Shown here in pieces: positions 15,231-24,259 of a stretch of 64,000 bases of DNA. A model generated the notes under the pieces. It ran no database searches and was not told the origin of the DNA. It was given only the letters and a program-made list of their open reading frames with translations. Within the stretch, counting starts at the first letter, position 1. Each line of letters starts with the position of its first letter. The translations under genes and the position numbers were made by a program. This DNA is from Aureimonas ureilytica DSM 18598 = NBRC 106430 (GTDB lineage Bacteria; Pseudomonadota; Alphaproteobacteria; Rhizobiales; Rhizobiaceae). The stretch is taken from NCBI RefSeq assembly GCF_000382705.1, contig NZ_ARQE01000001.1, positions 725,551 through 789,550 of the forward strand, given 5' to 3'.

Positions 15231-16616
15231 TCAGGCCACTTCCAGAGCGGGTGCGGCCGGCGCGGGCGCGGCGACGCCGGCGCGGCCGATCGAGACATAG
15301 CCGAGGCCGGCCCTCGCCATGTCGGCGGGCGCGAACATGTTGCGGAAATCGACGATCAGGGGCCGGCGCAGGGCGCGCTTGTAGTCGGCGAGCGGACGGT
15401 CGGCGAATTCCCGCCATTCGGTCGCCAGGACGCAGAGATCGGCCCCATTGAGCGCCGCGTCCATGCTCGGCGCATAGGCCACCGCGTCGCCCAGAAGCTC
15501 GCGCGCATGCGCCATGCCCTGCGGGTCGTAGGCGCGCACGATCGCGCCGCGCGCGGCGAGTTCCTCGGCCACGAGCAGGGCGACGCTGTCGCGCACGTCG
15601 TCGGTTTCCGGCTTGAAGGTGAGGCCGAGCAGCGCGATCACCTGACCGCGCACGTCGCCGCCGGCCGCCGCCACGACCTTGGCCACCATGCGATGGGGCC
15701 GGGCGCGGTTCACCGCGATCACCGCTTCCACGATCGTCGCCGGGCTCAGGGCCTTTTCGCCCAGATGCACCATGGCGAGCGTGTCCTTGGGAAAGCAGGA
15801 GCCGCCATAGCCGGGGCCGGGCTGGAGAAAGGCGCGCCCGATGCGCCGGTCCGACCCCATGCCGCGCGCGATGTCGGCGATGTTGCCGCCGACCTTCTCG
15901 CAGAGATCGGCCATCTCGTTGATGAAGGAGACCTTGGTGGCGAGAAACGTGTTGGCGGCGTATTTGATGAGCTCGGCCGAGGTGATGTCGGTCGCGATCA
16001 GCTCATGCCCTCGATCGGTGAAGGGGCGGTAGAGCGCGCGCAGGGCGGCGAGGGCGCGGGGCGTCTCGGTGCCCACCACGATCCGGTCGGGCCGCATGAA
16101 GTCCGACAGCGCGTTGCCCTCGCGCAGGAATTCCGGGTTGGAGGCGATGTCGAAATCGAGCGCGGGATTCTCCTGCGCGATGAGGCGCCGGATTTCGCGA
16201 CCCGTGCCGGCCGGCACGGTGGACTTGGTGACGATCACGGCCGGATGGGTGAGCGCGCGGGCGATGTCGCGGCTGGCGGCGAAGACGTATTGAAGGTCGG
16301 CGTTCCCGTCGAGCTTGCGGGTGGGCGTTCCCACCGCGATCATGACGAGATCCGCGCCGGACAGGGCCTCCGCCACGTCGGTCGTGAAGCCGAGCCGGCC
16401 GGCCTCGACATTGCGCCGCACGAGATCGGCAAGGCCTGGTTCGTAGATGGGAATCTGGCCGGCCCGCAGGCTTTCGATCTTGCTCGCTGCCCGATCGACG
16501 CAGACGACGCGGTGGCCGACCTCCGCGAGACAGGCGCCGGATACGAGACCGACATAGCCGGTGCCGATCACGGCGAGCTTCAGGGCGGGACGTTCAGGCG
16601 GTGGCATGTCGCGCAT
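15231..16616 (-). CDS. UDP-glucose 6-dehydrogenase
   Basis: 461 residues. It oxidises UDP-glucose twice to UDP-glucuronate for exopolysaccharide and other envelope glycans. The N-terminal NAD domain has LAVIGTGYVGLVSGACLAEV; the central domain has FLREGNALSDFMRPDRIVVG and INEMADLCEKVG. The catalytic Cys lies in PGPGYGGSCFPKDTLAM and the C-terminal domain carries LGLTFKPETDDVRDS. The ATG at 16616 is chosen for its GGAG six bases upstream; ATGs at 16643, 16628 and 16607 are also in frame. A weak hairpin (TGACG/CGTCA then TTT) begins at the stop codon. Confidence 0.96.
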   Translation of the reverse strand: MRDMPPPERPALKLAVIGTGYVGLVSGACLAEVGHRVVCVDRAASKIESLRAGQIPIYEPGLADLVRRNVEAGRLGFTTDVAEALSGADLVMIAVGTPTRKLDGNADLQYVFAASRDIARALTHPAVIVTKSTVPAGTGREIRRLIAQENPALDFDIASNPEFLREGNALSDFMRPDRIVVGTETPRALAALRALYRPFTDRGHELIATDITSAELIKYAANTFLATKVSFINEMADLCEKVGGNIADIARGMGSDRRIGRAFLQPGPGYGGSCFPKDTLAMVHLGEKALSPATIVEAVIAVNRARPHRMVAKVVAAAGGDVRGQVIALLGLTFKPETDDVRDSVALLVAEELAARGAIVRAYDPQGMAHARELLGDAVAYAPSMDAALNGADLCVLATEWREFADRPLADYKRALRRPLIVDFRNMFAPADMARAGLGYVSIGRAGVAAPAPAAPALEVA

Positions 16617-16853
16617 GGCGCACTCCATCCTTGCCGAGACCAAGTTCGCCGACCGCGCCTTCTTGCAGGCGCAGCATGAAACAGGGGCTTTTTACGCCTC
16701 GCGGTCAGTCTCGACAATCGAGGGAAGTGTGAAACTTTTATGTTTGCTTGGAAGCTCGGCGCGATCGGCCCTGCCGTTCCTTCGAGGACTCCGCAGCCCC
16801 GCCTTTAAGCTCTGCCGGCCGAAGTATTCGCCTGCGTGTCGTAGTGGGTGCGG

Positions 16854-17657
16854 TCAGTCCGCGAGAGCGAGAAGCGCCGGGTCGCCGAAGGCCAGAAAGG
16901 CGCCGTTCTCGAAATCCGTCTCCGGGCTCGCGCCGCGTTTGCCGTAGCGCAGCGGCTCGCCGCCGGGCGTGACGACACGGCCGCCCGCGCTCTCCAGAAT
17001 GGCCTGTCCCGCCGCCGTGTCCCATTCCATCGTGCGGCCGAAGCGGGGATAGAGATCGGCCTCGCCCGCCGCCAGAAGGCAGAATTTCAGCGACGAGCCG
17101 CGCGTCGCGATATGGCGGATCGCACGGCGCGCCAGCCAGTCGGCGGTCTCGGGCGAGGGGTGGGAGCGGCTGGCGACGGCGACGGGCTCGGGCGGCGCGG
17201 CGCGCACGCGCATCGGGCGGCGGTCCGCGACCGTGCCCTCCGCCGTGACCTCTCCCTGCCAGGCCGAGGTGCCGTCGCCCGCGAAGATGCGGTGGAGGCA
17301 GGGCGCGAGGATGACGCCGGCGACGGGAACGCCCCGCTCGATCAGGGCGATGTTGACCGTGAACTCGCCATTGCGGCCGACGAACTCGCGCGTGCCGTCG
17401 AGCGGGTCCACCAGAAAGAAGCGCTCGGCGATGTCGGGAACGCGGCCGGCCGACGCTTCCTCCTCGGCGACCACCGGAACACCCGGAAACTCGCGGGCGA
17501 GCGCTTCGAGGATGATGGCCTCGGCGACGCGATCGGCTTCGGTGACGGGCGAGCCGTCCGCCTTCCATTCCGGGGCGATGCATCGCTCGTAGATCGCGGT
17601 CGCGGCCGCGCCGGCGCGGAGCGCTGCGCAAACGAGGGGGGCGAGAGGGTCGGACAT
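16854..17657 (-). CDS. cysQ: 3'(2'),5'-bisphosphate nucleotidase CysQ
   Basis: 267 residues of the inositol monophosphatase superfamily. It removes the 3' phosphate from PAP, a by-product of sulfate assimilation. Metal-binding motifs are present: VVAEEEAS, then FFLVDPLDGTREFVGRNGEF (the D-P-x-D-G-T core), and EWDTAAGQAILESAGG near the C-terminus. The run SLKFCLLAAGEADLYPRFG is typical of CysQ rather than SuhB. It stands alone on the minus strand between ugd and the chemotaxis operon. No terminator or promoter could be recognised around it. Confidence 0.93.
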   Translation of the reverse strand: MSDPLAPLVCAALRAGAAATAIYERCIAPEWKADGSPVTEADRVAEAIILEALAREFPGVPVVAEEEASAGRVPDIAERFFLVDPLDGTREFVGRNGEFTVNIALIERGVPVAGVILAPCLHRIFAGDGTSAWQGEVTAEGTVADRRPMRVRAAPPEPVAVASRSHPSPETADWLARRAIRHIATRGSSLKFCLLAAGEADLYPRFGRTMEWDTAAGQAILESAGGRVVTPGGEPLRYGKRGASPETDFENGAFLAFGDPALLALAD

Positions 17658-17782
17658 GGCGCTCGGGGCCTGGCTAGCGAAGTCGAAGCACCCGACTTCT
17701 CATTGTTTCGACCGGGCGCGCAAGGCCCGCGCCGCTCCGGCCCGGCCGCGCGGAGCTTTAGCTCAAGCTGGTACGGGGCGGC

Positions 17783-18109
17783 TCAGAAGAAATCCACTTC
17801 GCCCGATTCCGCCTGCTCTTCCGCTTGGCCGAGAAGGCGCGCGCGAAGGCCCGACAGGGTCATCGCCTCGAAACAGCCGGCGGGAGCTTCGGCCTCGCCC
17901 GCCGAGGCCGCGAGGCATCGCAGAAGCGCGCCGAGTTCGGCCAGATGCTGCGAGGACGTGTCGATGGTCTGCGCGCTGACGAGCGTCTCGTCGGCCGGGC
18001 GGCCCTCGGCGAGGGCATGGAGACCGCGCACGGCCTCGGCCTGTTCGGCGAGTTCGCCGCCGATCCGTTCGAGAACGAGCGACAGGCGCGGAGCGATCGT
18101 GTGGGGCAT
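17783..18109 (-). CDS. small CheT-like protein at the end of the che operon
   Basis: 108 residues, mostly predicted helix, no membrane segment and no domain I recognise. It is the last gene of the minus-strand che operon, after cheD. That is the position of cheT (orf10) in the S. meliloti che operon, whose product is reported to bind the methyltransferase CheR. The protein ends SGEVDFF, almost the same as the CheD tail LGEVEFF and similar in nature to the GWEEF tail of the MCP. A 210-bp gap separates it from cheD. The assignment comes from gene order and tail; sequence similarity to CheT was not tested. Confidence 0.65.
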   Translation of the reverse strand: MPHTIAPRLSLVLERIGGELAEQAEAVRGLHALAEGRPADETLVSAQTIDTSSQHLAELGALLRCLAASAGEAEAPAGCFEAMTLSGLRARLLGQAEEQAESGEVDFF

Positions 18110-18319
18110 GGCGATGTTCCTCGGCCTCGATCGGCCGTGATGAAGAGGGGCCCGGATCGGGCGTCCGGCTCGGCGACCGGAGGGCAGACCCGTCCCGAAC
18201 CAGATCGGGGCGGGCGTCGGGGCGGGGTGGTCCCTCGCCGAAGAGGCGCTCCGGGCCGCCGCGCGGCGCGGGAGCCTTCCTTCGCGACGTCCGGATGCGA
18301 AAGCCGACCCGGCCTTCGC

Positions 18320-18847
18320 TCAGAAGAACTCGACCTCGCCGAGATCCCGCTCCTTGGGCAGCGGGGCGGCGGTGGGCGTCGGATCGGGCGCGTTGATATA
18401 GAGCTGGCGCGCCCGTCCGGTCGCCGGCCAGAACTGGACGCGCCGAACCTGATTGCCGCCGAGGCTCGCGCCCACGAGCGGAATGTTCTCCATGGCGAGA
18501 AACCGCTTGGCGAAGGCGCCGTTGGCCACGCCGATCTCGCCCCGGCCGAGCCCGGTGCAGGCTCCGCCGAACAACTTGCCGAGCAGCCGCTCGCGCCGCG
18601 CGCCGCGCTCCAGAAGTCCGTTCACCAGCACTTCCATGAGGTAGACGCCGTAGCGTTCCGCCTCCCCGCTGCGCGGGCCGTCGTCGCCCGCGAGCAGGAA
18701 ATGGTTCATGCCGCCGGCCGAGGCCAGGGGGTCGAAGATGCAGGCGGCGACGCAGGAGCCCAGGATCGTCGTCAGGCAGACGCTCTCATGGACCCCGAAG
18801 CAGATCTCGCCCTGTGGGACGTGAATCCGCTCGTCCGGCCCCCTCAT
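18320..18847 (-). CDS. cheD: chemoreceptor glutamine deamidase CheD
   Basis: 175 residues. It deamidates glutamines of chemoreceptors and in some species modulates CheC or CheA. The catalytic Cys and His are visible in TTILGSCVAACIFDP and GGMNHFLLAGDD, with GGACTGLGRGEIGVANGAF further on. It starts inside the cheY2 stop (ATGA). The C-terminus extends about 25 residues beyond the core, Pro/Ala-rich and ending LGEVEFF, a tail shared in type with the CheT-like protein. The operon position matches S. meliloti. Confidence 0.94.
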   Translation of the reverse strand: MRGPDERIHVPQGEICFGVHESVCLTTILGSCVAACIFDPLASAGGMNHFLLAGDDGPRSGEAERYGVYLMEVLVNGLLERGARRERLLGKLFGGACTGLGRGEIGVANGAFAKRFLAMENIPLVGASLGGNQVRRVQFWPATGRARQLYINAPDPTPTAAPLPKERDLGEVEFF

Positions 18848-19239
18848 CCGGGCAGATTGCCGGTAACCGCCTGGATGGCCTTCTGCAGCGCGGCGGGCTG
18901 CACGGGCTTGGGCAGGTAGTTGTTGACGCCGAGCTTCACCGCCTTCTGCAGCACTTCGCGATCGCCCGAGCCGGTCAGGAGAATGAAGGGCGTGATGCGC
19001 GTGGCCGGATAGGTGCGGATCGCCTGGAGGAGCTGCAGGCCGTTGAGCTTGGGCATGTTGTAGTCGGACACGACGATATGAGCCGGGCTCGACATCATCA
19101 TCTTCAACGCTTCCTCGCCGTCCTTGGCGAAGGGGATGTTGGCGAAGCCGATCTGCTGCAACGCGTCCCGCATCAGAAGGCGGCTCGTGGTCTGGTCGTC
19201 CACGATCAGGATCTTGATGGTCTGCTTGGTGAGCGACAT
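18844..19239 (-). CDS. cheY: chemotaxis response regulator CheY (second CheY of the operon)
   Basis: 131 residues, a single receiver domain. Acidic pocket D14-D15 in ILIVDDQTTSRLLM, phospho-acceptor D59 in VVSDYNMPKLNG, then the switch Thr in FILLTGSGD and the Lys in NNYLPKPVQP. Its position between cheB and cheD is that of CheY2 in S. meliloti, which controls the flagellar motor while CheY1 acts as phosphate sink; the same division is likely here. Alternative: both could act on the motor. Confidence 0.93.
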   Translation of the reverse strand: MSLTKQTIKILIVDDQTTSRLLMRDALQQIGFANIPFAKDGEEALKMMMSSPAHIVVSDYNMPKLNGLQLLQAIRTYPATRITPFILLTGSGDREVLQKAVKLGVNNYLPKPVQPAALQKAIQAVTGNLPG

Positions 19240-19256
19240 GGAGTGAGGCCTTCGTA

Positions 19257-20303
19257 TCAGGCGCCGAAGACGGCGCGGTGTATCGTTTCGAGTGGATGTT
19301 CTTCTTCGATGGCGCCGAGCGCGAAGGCCGCGCGGGGCATTCCATAGACGAGGGACGATTCTTGGTTCTGACCGATTGTCCTCCCTCCGGTCTTACGAAT
19401 CTCCAAAGCTCCCTGCGCCCCGTCGCTGCCCATGCCGGTCAAAATCACCGCAAGGCTTCTTTTTCCGAAACGACGCGCTACGGAGTGGAACAAAACGTCC
19501 ACGGAGGGGCAATGACCGCTGACCGGGGCCGCTTCCACCAGCGAGCAGACCGGCACGGCGCCGGTCGCCATCAGGTGTCGCTTGCCGCCGGGGGCGATGT
19601 AGATCGAGCCCCGTTCCAGGGGCATGCCGTCCTCGGCCTCCACCACGCGGGCGGGCGACAGCCGCTCCAAGCGCTGGGAGAAGCCGCGCGTGAAGCCGGC
19701 CGGCAGATGCTGCACGACGAGCGTCGGCGGGGCGTTGTCGGGCCATTCGGAAAACAGCGCCGTCAGGGCCTCGATGCCGCCCGTGGACGCGCCGATGGCG
19801 ATCACCTCGGGCTCGACGCGCGCGGAGGCCGCGCGCTGGCCGAGCGGGCGCGGGGCGTCCTGGCGCTGTTCGGCCGTGCGGGCCCGCCGGGCCGAGATGC
19901 CGAGAAGACCCTGCCGCGAGGCCGCCGCCGCGCGCAGGGTCTGGCCGAGCCGCGCGAAGGCTTCGTCCTGTGCCCGCCGGGGCTTGGCCAGACAGTCGAA
20001 CGCGCCGATCGACAGCGCCTCGATCGCGGTCGCCGTGCCCGGCCCGGTCTGGTTCGACACCATGACCACGGGCATGGGGCGCAGGCGCATGATCTTTTCG
20101 AGAAACTCGATGCCCGGCATTCCCGGCATCTCGACGTCGAGCGTGACGACGTCGGGGTCGAGCGCCTTGATCGCGGCGCGCGCCTCGCTCGCCGTTCCCG
20201 CCTCGCCGACGACCTCGATGTCCTCCTCTTCGCGCAGCGCCGTGCGGATCAGCATTCGCATGGTCGGCGAATCGTCGATCACCAGCACACGAACCGGCGT
20301 CAT
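19257..20303 (-). CDS. cheB: protein-glutamate methylesterase CheB (operon 1)
   Basis: 348 residues: N-terminal receiver (VLVIDDSPTMRMLIRTAL, phospho-Asp in TLDVEMPGMPGIEFL), a linker of about 50 residues, and the C-terminal methylesterase. The catalytic triad is seen as Ser in IAIGASTGGIEAL, His in LVVQHLPAGFTRGF and Asp in ILTGMGSDGAQGALE. It removes methyl groups from receptors after phosphorylation by CheA. It overlaps cheR by 4 bp, coupling the opposing enzymes. Confidence 0.95.
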   Translation of the reverse strand: MTPVRVLVIDDSPTMRMLIRTALREEEDIEVVGEAGTASEARAAIKALDPDVVTLDVEMPGMPGIEFLEKIMRLRPMPVVMVSNQTGPGTATAIEALSIGAFDCLAKPRRAQDEAFARLGQTLRAAAASRQGLLGISARRARTAEQRQDAPRPLGQRAASARVEPEVIAIGASTGGIEALTALFSEWPDNAPPTLVVQHLPAGFTRGFSQRLERLSPARVVEAEDGMPLERGSIYIAPGGKRHLMATGAVPVCSLVEAAPVSGHCPSVDVLFHSVARRFGKRSLAVILTGMGSDGAQGALEIRKTGGRTIGQNQESSLVYGMPRAAFALGAIEEEHPLETIHRAVFGA

Positions 20304-21163
20304 TTTGCGTGTCTCCGATAGGTGGTGGTGGCCTCGTGCGAGAAGAGCTGTGCCGCCGCGCCCGTGATGCGCTCGGAATGGCCGGCATAGAGCCAGCCGC
20401 CCGGCCGGATATGCTGGGCCATGCGCACCCAGAGCGCTTCGCGCAACGGCTGGTCGAAATAGATCGCCACGTTGCGGAAGAAGACGATGTCGAACTGCCC
20501 GTTCATCGGCCAGTCGTCGAGAAGGTTCAGCTCGCGGAACGTAATGAGCGCGCGCGCCTCGGGGCGCGCTTCCGACAAGCCGTCCTCGCGCGGGGGAAGA
20601 AAGGCGCGCTCGCGATCGGCCTTCGGCACGGCGGCGAGCGTCGCCTCGTCGTAGAGGCCGGCGCGCGCGGTGGCGAGGACGTTGCGATCGATGTCGGTGG
20701 CGAGAATCTTCACGTCGTGGCGCGCCGCGTCCGGGGCGACGGCCAGAAGCGAGAGGGCGATCGAATAGGTTTCGTGGCCCATGGAGCAGCCCGCGCTCCA
20801 GATCCGCACGCGCTTCCCGCGCGCGGCCTCGGCCATCAGCCCCGGCAGGACCTCGCGACGCAGATGCTCGAAATGGTGCGGCTCGCGCAGGAAGAACGTG
20901 TAGTTGGTGGTCAGCGCCTCCACCATCTTCTTCAGCTCGCTCTTGCCCGCGGCCGACTCGACGAGGTCGCAATAGGTGCTGAAGGACGCGATGCCGACCG
21001 CCCGCAGCCGCTTCACGAGACGCGAGTAGACGAGCGAGGTCTTGGCGTCCGCCAGATGAATGCCGGCCTCGTCGCGAATGATGCGCGCGATGCGGCCGAA
21101 CTCGGCCACGGAGAGTTCGGGGTCGTCGGATGCTCGGGTTGCCGGGGAAAAAGCGAGCGACAT
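20300..21163 (-). CDS. cheR: chemotaxis methyltransferase CheR (operon 1)
   Basis: 287 residues. An N-terminal helical domain precedes the SAM-dependent methyltransferase: VRIWSAGCSMGHETYSIAL (SAM motif I), ILATDIDRNVLATAR, and IVFFRNVAIYFDQP followed by GGWLYAGHSE. It methylates glutamates of chemoreceptors. The MCP of this operon ends in a GWEEF pentapeptide, the type of tail that docks CheR, so the two are probably functional partners. Starts 2 bp before the cheW stop region and overlaps cheB. Confidence 0.95.
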   Translation of the reverse strand: MSLAFSPATRASDDPELSVAEFGRIARIIRDEAGIHLADAKTSLVYSRLVKRLRAVGIASFSTYCDLVESAAGKSELKKMVEALTTNYTFFLREPHHFEHLRREVLPGLMAEAARGKRVRIWSAGCSMGHETYSIALSLLAVAPDAARHDVKILATDIDRNVLATARAGLYDEATLAAVPKADRERAFLPPREDGLSEARPEARALITFRELNLLDDWPMNGQFDIVFFRNVAIYFDQPLREALWVRMAQHIRPGGWLYAGHSERITGAAAQLFSHEATTTYRRHAK

Positions 21164-21165
21164 CG

Positions 21166-21630
21166 TCAGTTCAGCCTCAGCCGCTCTGGCAGCATCCGCT
21201 CGGGCATGATGCGGGCGATCATCCGGTCGTCCATGGCGATCACCGAGGAGACGAAGGCCTTCGCCGAATCCTGCGCCAGATCGGGCGCGCCCTGGAGCAG
21301 ATCGGGCGAGATCGACAGGATGTCGGACACCGCATCCACCAGAAGGCCGAAGGTCTGGTCCTCCGCCTGCACCACGACGATGACGTGGCGGGGGGTCGGC
21401 TCCTCCAGCGGCAGGCCGAGGCGCGCGGCGAGATTCACCACCGGCAGGACCGTGCCGCGCAGGTTGATGACGCCCAGGATGTAGTGCGGCGCATGGGGCA
21501 GGGTGGTGGCCGGCGTCCAGCCCCGGATTTCGCGCACCGCCTTGATGTCGACGCAGAATTCCTGGGAGCCGACGCGGAAGGCCACCATCTCGACCCCGTG
21601 GCCGATGGATTTGCGGGCCGTGTTCGACAT
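21166..21630 (-). CDS. cheW: chemotaxis coupling protein CheW (operon 1)
   Basis: 154 residues, a single SH3-like CheW domain: [20 protein letters not shown] at the start, [20 protein letters not shown] in the middle, and [20 protein letters not shown]. It links MCP to CheA in the receptor array. The tail beyond the domain (about 20 residues, [16 protein letters not shown]) is short and basic. Six bases separate it from cheA. Confidence 0.95.
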   Translation of the reverse strand: MSNTARKSIGHGVEMVAFRVGSQEFCVDIKAVREIRGWTPATTLPHAPHYILGVINLRGTVLPVVNLAARLGLPLEEPTPRHVIVVVQAEDQTFGLLVDAVSDILSISPDLLQGAPDLAQDSAKAFVSSVIAMDDRMIARIMPERMLPERLRLN

Positions 21631-21636
21631 GGGTGC

Positions 21637-23880
21637 TTACTCCGCCGCGACGTTGTCGATACCGAAGATGAAATTGTCGAGCGTCCGGTCGCCCGCGATG
21701 GCCTCGACGTCGAGGATGAGCGCCACGCGCCCTTCGCCCGAGATCGTGGCCGCCGAGATGCCCGGCACCGGGCGATAGTTCTTCTCGAGGCTCTTGATGA
21801 CGACCTGCCGCTGGCCGCGAATGTCGTCCACCAGGAGCGCCACGCGCCGGTTGTTGTCGCAGTCCACGAGAACCGCGACCGAGGTCAGCGGATCGACGGG
21901 CGCCTTGCGATAGCCGAGCTCCACGCCGACATCGATCAGGGGCACGATCTGGTCGCGCACGTGAACGGTGCGGCCCTGGCCGACATACTGGATGTCGCCG
22001 GGCTGCGGGCGGAAGGTGAAGACGATGGTGCTGAGCGGCACCACCAGCGTTTCCTCCTCGACGCGCACGATCATGCCGTCGAGCACGGCCAGCGTCAGCG
22101 GCAGGCTCATGGTGAAGGCCGAGCCGAGACCGGGGCGCGAGGAGATGGACAGGCGTCCGCCCAGCGCCTCGATCGAGGATTTCACCACGTCCATGCCGAC
22201 GCCGCGCCCCGAGATGGACGAGACGGTGGTGGCGGTGGAGAAGCCCGGCAGCATGACGAGCTGGTCGGTTTCCTCGTCGGACAGAACCGCGTCGGGCGGG
22301 ATCAGGCCCTTGTCGATCGCGATCTGCTTGACCTTCGGCCGGTTGATGCCGCCGCCATCGTCGGAAATCTCGATGATGATGCGGCCCGAGCGATGGGCGG
22401 CCGAGAGCGTCACCGTGCCTTCGGCCGGCTTGCCCTTGGCGACGCGGTCGTCCGGCTTTTCCAGGCCGTGGTCGATCGCGTTGCGGATCATGTGGGTCAG
22501 CGGGTCGGACAGGCGTTCCACCACGGTCTTGTCGACCTCGGTGTTCTCGCCATGGGTGACGAAATTGACCTTCTTGCCGGTGGCCGAGGCGGTTTCGCGC
22601 ACGAGGCGCGGCATGCGCTGGAACACCGACTTCACGGGCTGGGCGCGCACGGCCATGACGCTGTCCTGCAGCGTGCGGGTCAGGCGGTCCAGTTCCTCGA
22701 TCGAGCTGACGACCTCGGAGCCGGTCGGCAGACCCGCTTCCTCGACCTTCTGCGCGAGCATGGTCTGCGTGGTCACGAGTTCGCCCACGAGATCGATCAG
22801 CTTGTCGACCCGGTGAAGCTCGACGCGAATGACGACGGCGGGCGCTTCGGCCTCGCTCTTGCTGCCGGCTTTGCCCTTGTCGTCCTTGTCGTCCTTGCTC
22901 TCCGCCTTCGCGGGCTCAGACGGTGCGGGGGCCGGCGTCAGCGAGGGGAGGGGGGAGCCCTCCGCCTTGTCGCTGGTCTCGGAAGGGGCTTCCGTGGCGA
23001 TCTCGCCCTGGAGGCGAGCGAGAAGATCGGCCACCGACACGCCGCCGGCATCGTCGCCGCCGAAGTCGGGCACCGAGCCGCCACGCGCCTTGATCTCCAG
23101 TTCGCAATCCCATTCGGCGAATTCGAAGATCTCGCGGACCTTGGCTTCCGTGGCGTTCTCGCCGTCGAGTTCGACCTCGAAGGACAGATAGGCGCCTTCC
23201 GGGTCGATCTCGTCCAGCGCGGGAACGGCGGACGTGTCGCAGCGCACCACGGCCTCGCCGAGCGAGGCGACCTCGCGCAGGAGAACCGCGGCCTCGTTGG
23301 CCTTGGCGTAGAGATCCTTGTTCGGCTTGAAGCTGATGCGGATCGCCGGGCCGTCCTCGTCCTCGGCGGCGGGCGCCTCGGTGGCGAGGCCCATCGCGCC
23401 CCAGTCCATCGCCACCGGCGTGAACTCGAAATCGGCAAGGCTGAGGCCGCCATCCTCGTCGTCGCCGTCCTCGGAGGCCGAATGACCGCCCTTGGGGCCG
23501 CCGATCAGCGTTTCGAGTTCGACGATCAGCTCCTTGGAGCGCTCCTGGTCGCCGTCGCCGCCGTCGCGACCGGCGGCCACGAGGTCGCGCAGATGGTCGG
23601 CCGAGCGTAGCATGACCGGCATGACCGTACCGTCGGCGGCGAGCCGATGGGCGCGCACCTCGTCCAGCACGGTTTCGAACGTGTGGGCGAACTTGACCAG
23701 CTTGTGCAGGTCGAAGGCGCCGGCGCCGCCCTTGATCGAGTGCACCGCGCGGAACACGCGGTTCACCGTGTCGTCGTCGGTCTCGCCGCCTTCCATGGCG
23801 GTGAGGCCGTCCTCCAGTTCCTGGAGCTGGTCGTCGCATTCCTGGAAGAAGACGACCCTGATTTCGTCGAGTGCGCTCAT
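21637..23880 (-). CDS. cheA: chemotaxis histidine kinase CheA (operon 1)
   Basis: 747 residues. P1/HPt domain at 1-110 with phospho-acceptor H47 in FRAVHSIKGGAGAF; a P2-like response-regulator-binding domain around 180-285 flanked by acidic and Pro/Ala linkers. Then come the dimerisation helices (HRVDKLIDLVGELVTTQTML), the ATPase with N box LTHMIRNAIDHGLE and G boxes ISDDGGGI and GRGVGMDVV, and a C-terminal CheW-like P5 domain. It phosphorylates the two CheY proteins and CheB of this operon. Lys/Asp/Ser-rich linker KAESKDDKDDKGKAGSKSEA is unusually charged. Confidence 0.96.
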   Translation of the reverse strand: MSALDEIRVVFFQECDDQLQELEDGLTAMEGGETDDDTVNRVFRAVHSIKGGAGAFDLHKLVKFAHTFETVLDEVRAHRLAADGTVMPVMLRSADHLRDLVAAGRDGGDGDQERSKELIVELETLIGGPKGGHSASEDGDDEDGGLSLADFEFTPVAMDWGAMGLATEAPAAEDEDGPAIRISFKPNKDLYAKANEAAVLLREVASLGEAVVRCDTSAVPALDEIDPEGAYLSFEVELDGENATEAKVREIFEFAEWDCELEIKARGGSVPDFGGDDAGGVSVADLLARLQGEIATEAPSETSDKAEGSPLPSLTPAPAPSEPAKAESKDDKDDKGKAGSKSEAEAPAVVIRVELHRVDKLIDLVGELVTTQTMLAQKVEEAGLPTGSEVVSSIEELDRLTRTLQDSVMAVRAQPVKSVFQRMPRLVRETASATGKKVNFVTHGENTEVDKTVVERLSDPLTHMIRNAIDHGLEKPDDRVAKGKPAEGTVTLSAAHRSGRIIIEISDDGGGINRPKVKQIAIDKGLIPPDAVLSDEETDQLVMLPGFSTATTVSSISGRGVGMDVVKSSIEALGGRLSISSRPGLGSAFTMSLPLTLAVLDGMIVRVEEETLVVPLSTIVFTFRPQPGDIQYVGQGRTVHVRDQIVPLIDVGVELGYRKAPVDPLTSVAVLVDCDNNRRVALLVDDIRGQRQVVIKSLEKNYRPVPGISAATISGEGRVALILDVEAIAGDRTLDNFIFGIDNVAAE

Positions 23881-23893
23881 GGGTGAAGGGTCC

Positions 23894-24259
23894 TCAGGCG
23901 ACGACGCGGTTGATGGCGGCGATCAGCCGGGCGGGGTCGAAGGGTTTGACGATCCAGCCCGTGGCGCCGGCCTTGCGGGCGCGGTCCTTCTTGGCCGTGT
24001 CGCTTTCCGTGGTCAGGACGATGATCGGAATGGCGCGCTTGGCGGCATCGACGCGCACGGCCTCGATGAATTCCAGCCCGTTCATGCGCGGCATGTTGAT
24101 GTCGGTGATGATGGCGTCGGGCTCGCTGGCGCCCAGCACTTCCAGTCCGTGGAGCCCGTCCTCGGCCTGGATGACCGTGAAGCCGGCCGGCTCCAGGGCC
24201 GAGCGGAGCAGCTCGCGCATGGTGCGGGAATCGTCGACGGTGAGGATGGTCTTGGGCAT
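23894..24259 (-). CDS. cheY: chemotaxis response regulator CheY (first CheY of the operon)
   Basis: 121 residues, one receiver domain: D9-D10 in ILTVDDSRTMRELL, phospho-Asp D53 in AIITDINMPRMNGLEF, Thr in IIVLTTESDTA and Lys in GWIVKPFDP. It corresponds by position to S. meliloti CheY1, a phosphate sink fed by back-transfer from CheY2. The start shares one base with the stop of the STAS gene before it (TGATG). It resembles the CheY of the neighbouring plus-strand operon more than it resembles the second CheY of its own operon. Confidence 0.93.
   Translation of the reverse strand: MPKTILTVDDSRTMRELLRSALEPAGFTVIQAEDGLHGLEVLGASEPDAIITDINMPRMNGLEFIEAVRVDAAKRAIPIIVLTTESDTAKKDRARKAGATGWIVKPFDPARLIAAINRVVA

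Noticed and set aside
15216-15233. Terminator of ugd
   Set aside because: The stem TGACG/CGTCA is only 5 bp and followed by just three T residues; too weak to list as a feature on its own.
21130-23610. Long open frame on the plus strand opposite cheA and cheW (826 codons)
   Set aside because: It lies antisense to clear che genes and translates to His/Arg/Asp-rich low-complexity sequence without any domain, as expected for the mirror of GC-rich genes.
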